64,000 nt of DNA, taken from the NCBI GenBank assembly GCA_963921425.1, contig OY992832.1:9734001-9798000 (forward strand), read 5' to 3'. The stretch is from Dryas octopetala. Lineage: Eukaryota > Streptophyta > Magnoliopsida > Rosales > Rosaceae. The position numbers were made by a program, and so were the translations under genes. Below the pieces are notes generated by a model that worked only from the letters and a program-made list of their open reading frames with translations, ran no database searches and was not told the DNA's origin. Below are positions 60,098-64,000 of this stretch, piece by piece (the stretch's first letter is position 1; every line of letters begins with the position of its first letter).

Positions 60098-62988
60098 TCA
60101 AAATGATTTCTTCTCATAAGAAACCAGCCCATGTACTCCACCTTCCACTTGTGCTGCTCCGGTTCGTACCTGCATGCACAAAAAAATACATCATCAACTC
60201 ATTGAGAAGTTACTCCAGAATTTACCTAGAACCAGTTTTCGCAGCTGCTAAAATTTCTAAGGAAAACAAATAAAGAATATAAGCTTTGTCTAATTGGTAA
60301 TCTGACTAGGACTAGCAATGGAATTAAGAGGAATACTTTTAAAATGCAATGGCACTAATCTATAATCCATTGCAAATACCTCAAGGGATGTGAAGAATAT
60401 GAGATGGCTGTTAATGGCACAAAGAATAACCCAAATATATAGATTTTTAACATGTAGCTCTGTTCTACAACTAACTATGTTGGTATATGAACACCAACAC
60501 CGAAATATTATTGATTAATAGGGCTTCTTCCCCACTTTTATTGGTAGCTCTCCCTTGAAAGTGGTGAACTAGAATACAACAGATAACGGAACAGACAGGG
60601 AAGAGTAAGTAACTGCAAGAATCATCAACTACAACACCATTTCCAATTCAAGCATAGAGATCAAATGACTTCCTTGATAATAATGCCATGAATAACACAA
60701 GAATGTAAGCAAAATGGTTGCCGTACCTCTAGCCTTAAAACGCTTGATCTTAAGAGGTCATGAGCAGACTCCAGAGAAGAAGCACCAAGATCTTGGAAAC
60801 CTTGTTTCACCGCTTGCATTGTGTAAGGTATGAACTTCAAAACAGAACCTTTGTCTGCAACTGCCCCAACCACCCCCTGTGCAATTTTCAGCTTAGCTGT
60901 ATCACCCAAGTACCTTTGATCGCTCCCTTTTGTCATTGCTTCAAGAGAGCCCATGCCTCGATATTTTTTGACCCGGCGACCATTCTGATACAGGAAAAAT
61001 GAAATTACTCATCTTTCAGAAACAATGCTTTTGTTGGTGCAGGTTAAGCATGCTTAAAGCTAAATGTCATTCCTAATGATGTAAACTTAATAAAAATCTA
61101 TGGAAAACCATAACGCATCAATAAAGTAAAAGTATCCCATACATCCATAGCTGATACAGCCCAAAAAGAGTGAGAAAAAAATCCAGGATATGTGACAAAT
61201 TTAGAAACACATCTACTAGCTAAGTTTCTTTACCAGCTACAGCCACAATTGTAATATTGTGTAATCCTACATAATAAACTCCAACCTCTCCAAAAACCAT
61301 CAATGACATACATGATATCTATTCAAATAAAACACATACGAGGTACAAGAGGTGTAAAACTAACAATTCTATTTGACGGTGTGGGCAGTGTAACATCTCT
61401 GACATACCTGATACTCATAAACCCCAGGAGCCTCAGTGCTTCCAGCTAAGAAGCTTCCCATCATGACAGTAGAAGCTCCAAGGACCAAAGCCTTGACAAT
61501 GTGTCCTGAATTGGAAATTCCACCATCAGCAATGACAGGCACACCGCTTTGTGAAGCAATAGATGCAACCTTGTAAACAGCAGTCGCCTGAAACATATTA
61601 CCAAAACAAAACAACATTGAGTATAAAATGGTATCACTATCAGCATCTCTTAAGAATGACACTGTCAAACTCACTCCTCGAAAGTTCCCAATGCCATTAT
61701 ATAGTGTTGCATATTATAGACTATTTCACTGATTTAGTCAACTACAGGGTTTTCACTACCATAAGGTAAAGTCAAAACTTTGTCTTCTAAGTTCGATGTT
61801 TCCAAGGATCTGATAGCAAGAGAGGCACCCATTTGATAGGTACATTGCTTTAATTTAGTATATAGTGAAATTCAAGTAATTTAACCAAACAACACACATC
61901 CCATAAGCCATAACTTCAAATCCATTCACCTCCAAAATCTACAAACCACCATCAATCATAACCCAACCTAAAACCACAAAAAGAAGGCATTTTTATACCT
62001 GTCCCCGGCCGACGGCGCAGACCTCCTGAGTGGTACAAATGGACCCAGATCCCATTCCAACCCTCAACCCATCAACACCAGCCTGAATCAAATTCTGGGC
62101 CTGACTCACCGTCACCACATTCCCACCCACCACATCCAAATGCGAGTACGTTCTCTTCACATACTTGATCATCTCGATCTGATAAACAGAGTTCCCCTGA
62201 GAGCTATCCAACACCACCACATCAACCCCTGCCTTCACCAACCCCTCCAGCCTGTCCTTATCCTGCTCCCTCGTTCCTATCGCCGCCCCGACCCGCCACG
62301 CCCCGTCGGGCCCCACCGTCCCCACCCCCAATTTCGGGTACCCCCGAAGCCGCTCCACCTCCTCCTTCGCCACCACGTCGACAACCTCTTCACCCTTCAC
62401 AGTCGCCACCACATCCCGCCCTTTCTCTTCCATATACTCCCCAATCCTCCCCAAATCGTAACTCCACGGGACCGTGAAGTCCGTACAGTTCACCATGTAA
62501 TCGTAAATTTTCACCTCCTTATCCTCCAGCTTGACCCAATCCCGGCTCGCCACGTACCCCAAAATCTTCGAATTGGGGCTTCCGGTCTCGGTGACCAGAA
62601 CGAAGGGATTGTAAGTGTCGAAGACGTCGTCGTATTGGATGCGATCGTCTGGGGATTTGAAGACGGGGTTGGAGAGGAGGGGGACGCGGCGGGACTTAAC
62701 GGATCGGACGGCGGAGGCTTGTTGGGAGGGGGTGGAGTTGGAGTGGACGATGCCGATGCCGCCGAGAGCGGCCATGGAGACGGCCATGTGGGCCTCGGTG
62801 ACGGTGTCCATGGGGGAAGAGACGCAGGGGATGGAGAGGGAGACGCGGCGGCTGAGGCTGGTGGAGAGGTTGACGGCGTCGGTGGGGAAGTCTATATAGT
62901 GAGGGAGGAAGATGACGTCATCGTAGGTGTAGGAGTAGCCCTGGTTGAAGAGCCGGTCGGAGGAGAACCCGTCTTCGATGACTGACAT
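60098..62988 (-). CDS. IMPDH: Inosine-5'-monophosphate dehydrogenase, full length, four exons
   Basis: It catalyses NAD-dependent oxidation of IMP to XMP, the committed step of guanine nucleotide synthesis, in the cytosol. Exons 62988-61999, 61587-61408, 60984-60727 and 60169-60098 join in phase with GT/AG introns to 499 residues, close to the usual plant length. The start MSVIEDGFS matches the family N terminus; an in-frame Met 65 codons upstream (63183) is probably leader. Features: [16 protein letters not shown] (about 22-37), [14 protein letters not shown]-pair region about 100-215, [19 protein letters not shown] with catalytic Cys318, [14 protein letters not shown] (exon 2), the flap [10 protein letters not shown] and the Arg414-Tyr415 pair in [10 protein letters not shown] (exon 3), and the end VSYEKKSF (exon 4). 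No break is seen. Exon 1 is much more GC-rich than its surroundings. Exon 4 lies in the recently duplicated segment. Confidence 0.95.
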
Positions 62989-64000
62989 TGTGGTGGTGGT
63001 GGCGCCGCCGCCGAGACTGAGTGAGAGTTGGGAAGTTAAGGAGGGGGGTTCAGGGTTTTGTGTGGTTTCTACTTCGTTAAGTTGTCTTCGAGCGGAAGTG
63101 AGGAGGTGGCTAAAATATGGAGGGAAACGTCCAAATTTCTTGCTTCGGTGTGGGCGGGTGCATGGTAGCCGCATGGAAATCAAGATGCTTTTGTTTTTTT
63201 ATCAAATCTTTTTCCTTTTTCTTTTTCTATTAAATGAAGGTACAAATGTACAATTCAGTTTTGTTTTTTGTTTTGTTTTTGTTTTTCCTTTATATTTAGA
63301 AAAAGGAATCCAAACATAAAATCTCTTTTTTTTTTTTTTAAATAAAAGCCCGTTAAAATCTCTTTCAATTAAGTAGAATTTTAATGAGTAAATTTTTTGT
63401 AAATAGATTCATGGAAGTATGAACTTTATGTAATCTTTCTTTCTGCAAAGTTGTTTACATTATTTTAACCACAATGTGTGGTTTAAGATTAACATCTTTT
63501 TTGACCAAAAAAAAGAAGATTAACGTCTTTTTTTTTTTTTTGCCAAGAATATTAACCTCTTTAATTGTTGACAATGACATATAATTGAGCAAGAAAGTGC
63601 TTTAATTTAGTGGTGGATATATCACCATAGATAAAGGAGTATATATTATAATATTATTCCATAAAAGATAAAAGAGGATCTCCTAGTCCTAGTAGATAAA
63701 CCTCATTCGCATAAGAGTGTCCAAGTTTTGGGATTATATATAATAGACAACCTTGTCATGGTAAGTGGGTGGCACATGTATGGCACCAATAAAAGCATAC
63801 CCTGTTGTTTCTATTTGATTTGGCAAAGCAAGCTTTGCCTAGCTTGCTCATTATTAGTTGAGTCATGTCATTGCTTCTCAATCTAAAAAAGTTTGCTTTG
63901 CTCCATCTTCTCTTAAAATTAAGAGCCTACAAGGTCGATTGTCTGTCTCTCTTTTTCCTTGTTTGCTTTTCTGCCTTTTTTTTTTTTTTTTAAGAAAATT
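62989..64000. other. IMPDH upstream region and right-edge flank
   Basis: The leader to about 63200 includes the in-frame extension from Met at 63183 and is GC-richer. Beyond that are AT-rich, poly-T tracts and no exon. An A/T-rich core promoter should lie within 63180-63300, but no single TATA box stands out. Confidence 0.5.

Larger units (their letters stand above)
57162..60165. repeat. 3.0-kb segmental duplicate, right copy (matches 906-3913)
   Basis: The left junction is at tata/cacgcgg, where a peptide-unit flank switches into the middle of a TRIM internal region. The right limit is at the 5' edge of IMPDH exon 4. The only difference noticed within it is the poly-T length. Confidence 0.9.

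Noticed and set aside
62140..62985. Plus-strand 281-codon open frame opposite IMPDH exon 1
   Set aside because: Shadow of the GC-rich coding exon; His/Arg/Gly-biased composition and no domain.
62988..63183. N-terminal extension of IMPDH by 65 residues, possibly an organelle-targeting peptide
   Set aside because: The conserved family start is at 62988; the extension is open by chance in a GC-rich leader and has no clear transit-peptide pattern, though use of the upstream Met is not excluded.

Overview
The window is nuclear DNA of a flowering plant, most likely a eudicot. It has AT-rich intergenic DNA, short spliced introns, copia, CACTA, MULE, SINE and TRIM elements, and a plant-type IMP dehydrogenase gene. 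I cannot fix the family; Rosaceae is only a guess. All calls come from reading the sequence by eye.

Two gene stories alternate here. The first is a full-length four-exon IMPDH gene at the right edge (60098-62988, minus). A broken second copy lies at the left (exon 4 at 3846-3917, exon 3 split, exon 2 at 16470-16649, intron 1 resuming at 31809, no exon 1). A third relic, only the IMPDH 3' flank, lies near 48150-48490. The second story is an array of eight minus-strand copies (P1-P8) of a small three-exon gene. Its product is a secretory precursor of about 80 residues: signal peptide, conserved KEKSRLHV segment, and a short variable Pro/Gly/Ala-rich tail. Six copies look intact (P1, P2, P3, P4, P7, P8), P6 ends early and P5 is a lone dead exon. 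The family is not one I recognise and is the best candidate for an undescribed system.

Layout: 1-1300, flank with a tandem TRIM array. 1569-2186, P1. 3846-16649, the broken IMPDH copy, whose exon 3 holds a copia element (4622-15783, TSD AAGAG). That copia element carries a solo LTR (5625-6109) and a 6.0-kb CACTA element (8261-14274, TSD TTC), and the CACTA contains about ten exons of a captured XRN exoribonuclease gene. 16770-31808, a 15-kb MULE-like insertion in IMPDH intron 1 with a 9-bp TSD (ATAGTGTTG) and imperfect inverted ends. It contains three arrays rich in short inverted repeats (unit about 223 bp), a small two-exon zinc-ribbon gene, and gene and retroelement fragments. 32024-57162, tandem blocks carrying P2-P7, with two SINEs, a TRIM, a copia fragment inside a P4 intron and a 2.5-kb solo LTR. 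57162-60165, a segment practically identical to 906-3913 (P8 plus IMPDH exon 4). 60098-62988, intact IMPDH. 62989-64000, its upstream flank.

Inferred history: an ancestral peptide gene just downstream of IMPDH was duplicated several times together with the IMPDH 3' end. Transposons then accumulated in the partial copy, and a very recent duplication or conversion event made the two ends of the locus match. IMPDH makes XMP for guanine nucleotide synthesis. The peptide genes have no evident functional link to it beyond shared duplication.
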